DNA from: an uncultured Riemerella sp.
Lineage (GTDB): Bacteria > Bacteroidota > Bacteroidia > Flavobacteriales > Weeksellaceae
DNA: 7,040 nt
Assembly: GCA_938037185.1 (NCBI GenBank)
Contig: CALHQK010000021.1
Location: 1 to 7,040, forward strand
Direction: 5' to 3'
The stretch's first letter is position 1. The number at the start of each line of letters is the position of its first letter. The notes under the pieces are model-generated. The model was given only the letters and a program-made list of their open reading frames with translations. It searched no databases and had not been told where the DNA came from. The translations under genes and the position numbers were made by a program. This document shows, in pieces, positions 6,755 through 7,040 of this stretch.

Positions 6755-6794
6755 TTGTCAGAAAAACTGACAAAGTTGAGGCTTTTACCCTCAA
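6755..6794. repeat. Two adjacent small inverted repeats downstream of the Shedu-like gene
   Basis: TTGTCAG (6755-6761) and CTGACAA (6767-6773) form a 7-bp stem with a 5-base A loop. Directly after it, TTGAGG (6776-6781) and CCTCAA (6789-6794) form a 6-bp stem with a 7-base loop. Neither has a clear T-run. With the terminator at 6800 they make three stem-loops in a row within about 76 bases. Confidence 0.6.
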
Positions 6795-6799
6795 AATAT

Positions 6800-6848
6800 A
6801 AGGATGAACCCTTGATTTTGGTTCATCCTTGTTTTGTTTTTTGTTTTT
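6800..6848 (+). terminator. Terminator after the Shedu-like gene, possibly shared with the convergent gene
   Basis: The arms 6800-6810 and 6820-6830 pair perfectly over 11 bp around a 9-base loop. The plus strand then runs into a T-rich tract (6832-6848). Reading from the minus strand, the same hairpin follows the DUF4139 stop codon by about 16 bases, but only a weak T stretch follows. It therefore serves the plus strand best and may act in both directions. Confidence 0.85.
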
Positions 6849-7040
6849 ATAATCCGCTTACAGTGTAGTCTTTCGGGTAGCGGACTTTGTAACTTACTCT
6901 TAGTTTTTTGGTTTCGGAAGGCGAGAGTTTTATGTTCCATGTAAGGAAACCTTTTTCGTCATCCTTCGTAGCGCCGCTTTTGTCAAGCACTTCTATTTTT
7001 ACGGCTTCGTTGTTGCTCAGCGGAAAACGGTCTTTGATTT
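6847..7040 (-). CDS. DUF4139 domain protein, C-terminal end (gene continues beyond window)
   Basis: The minus strand holds an open frame from the window edge to a TAA at 6847-6849, giving the last 63 residues of a protein. The sequence contains IKDRFPLSNNEAVKIE at its start, then GFLTWNIKLSP, then KKLRVSYKVRYPKD close to the end. This pattern (DRFPLS-N, then G-LTW-(I/L)-L-P-ET-K-L-(R/F)-Y-V-YPK) is the C-terminal strand region of DUF4139 proteins, sometimes annotated as mucoidy inhibitor MuiA family. Their function is not well known; they are large, often exported proteins. No start is visible because the 5' part lies outside. The gene converges on the Shedu-like gene, and its composition is normal, unlike that neighbour, so it marks the right edge of the AT-rich segment. 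Confidence 0.7.
   Translation of the reverse strand, partial: IKDRFPLSNNEAVKIEVLDKSGATKDDEKGFLTWNIKLSPSETKKLRVSYKVRYPKDYTVSGL

Overview
The window looks like a chromosomal segment from a Bacteroidota bacterium of class Flavobacteriia, most likely near the Chryseobacterium/Riemerella group (inference from protein style, not a database match). Three things point there: promoters of the TTTG-N19-21-TAnnTTTG type (very clear at 3120-3152, and just before lpxK), a general lack of Shine-Dalgarno sequences, and Bacteroidota-type protein sequences, including an L-T-S-C lipobox followed by an acidic tail.

Layout, left to right. (1) The 3' end of a probably secreted or surface protein resembling the FISUMP type (2-601), closed by a strong terminator. 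(2) A gene-free stretch of about 570 bases (602-1170) that holds two unrelated repeat arrays: three and a half copies of a 23-bp unit and three copies of a G+C-rich 63-65-bp unit able to form two stem-loops per copy. (3) A two-gene operon, lpxK (lipid A 4'-kinase) overlapping punA (purine nucleoside phosphorylase), starting at a promoter almost on top of the lpxK start codon and ending at a terminator. (4) A single lipoprotein gene with its own promoter and terminator. (5) prfC (peptide chain release factor 3). (6) Twenty-two bases after prfC, a very AT-rich gene for a 412-residue protein whose C-terminal half is a DUF4263 / PD-(D/E)XK nuclease domain of the Shedu (SduA) anti-phage type. (7) A cluster of stem-loops, then the 3' end of a minus-strand gene for a DUF4139 protein.

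The core genes (lpxK, punA, prfC) are ordinary housekeeping functions: outer-membrane lipid A synthesis, purine salvage and translation termination. The notable item is the Shedu-like gene. Its base composition is far below its neighbours (11 G/C in 60 bases at 5821-5880, against 29 in 60 inside prfC at 4621-4680). It sits between two normal-looking chromosomal genes and has no visible promoter of its own, which suggests a horizontally acquired single-gene defence system lodged behind prfC. No transposase, integrase, tRNA, rRNA or CRISPR array was seen.
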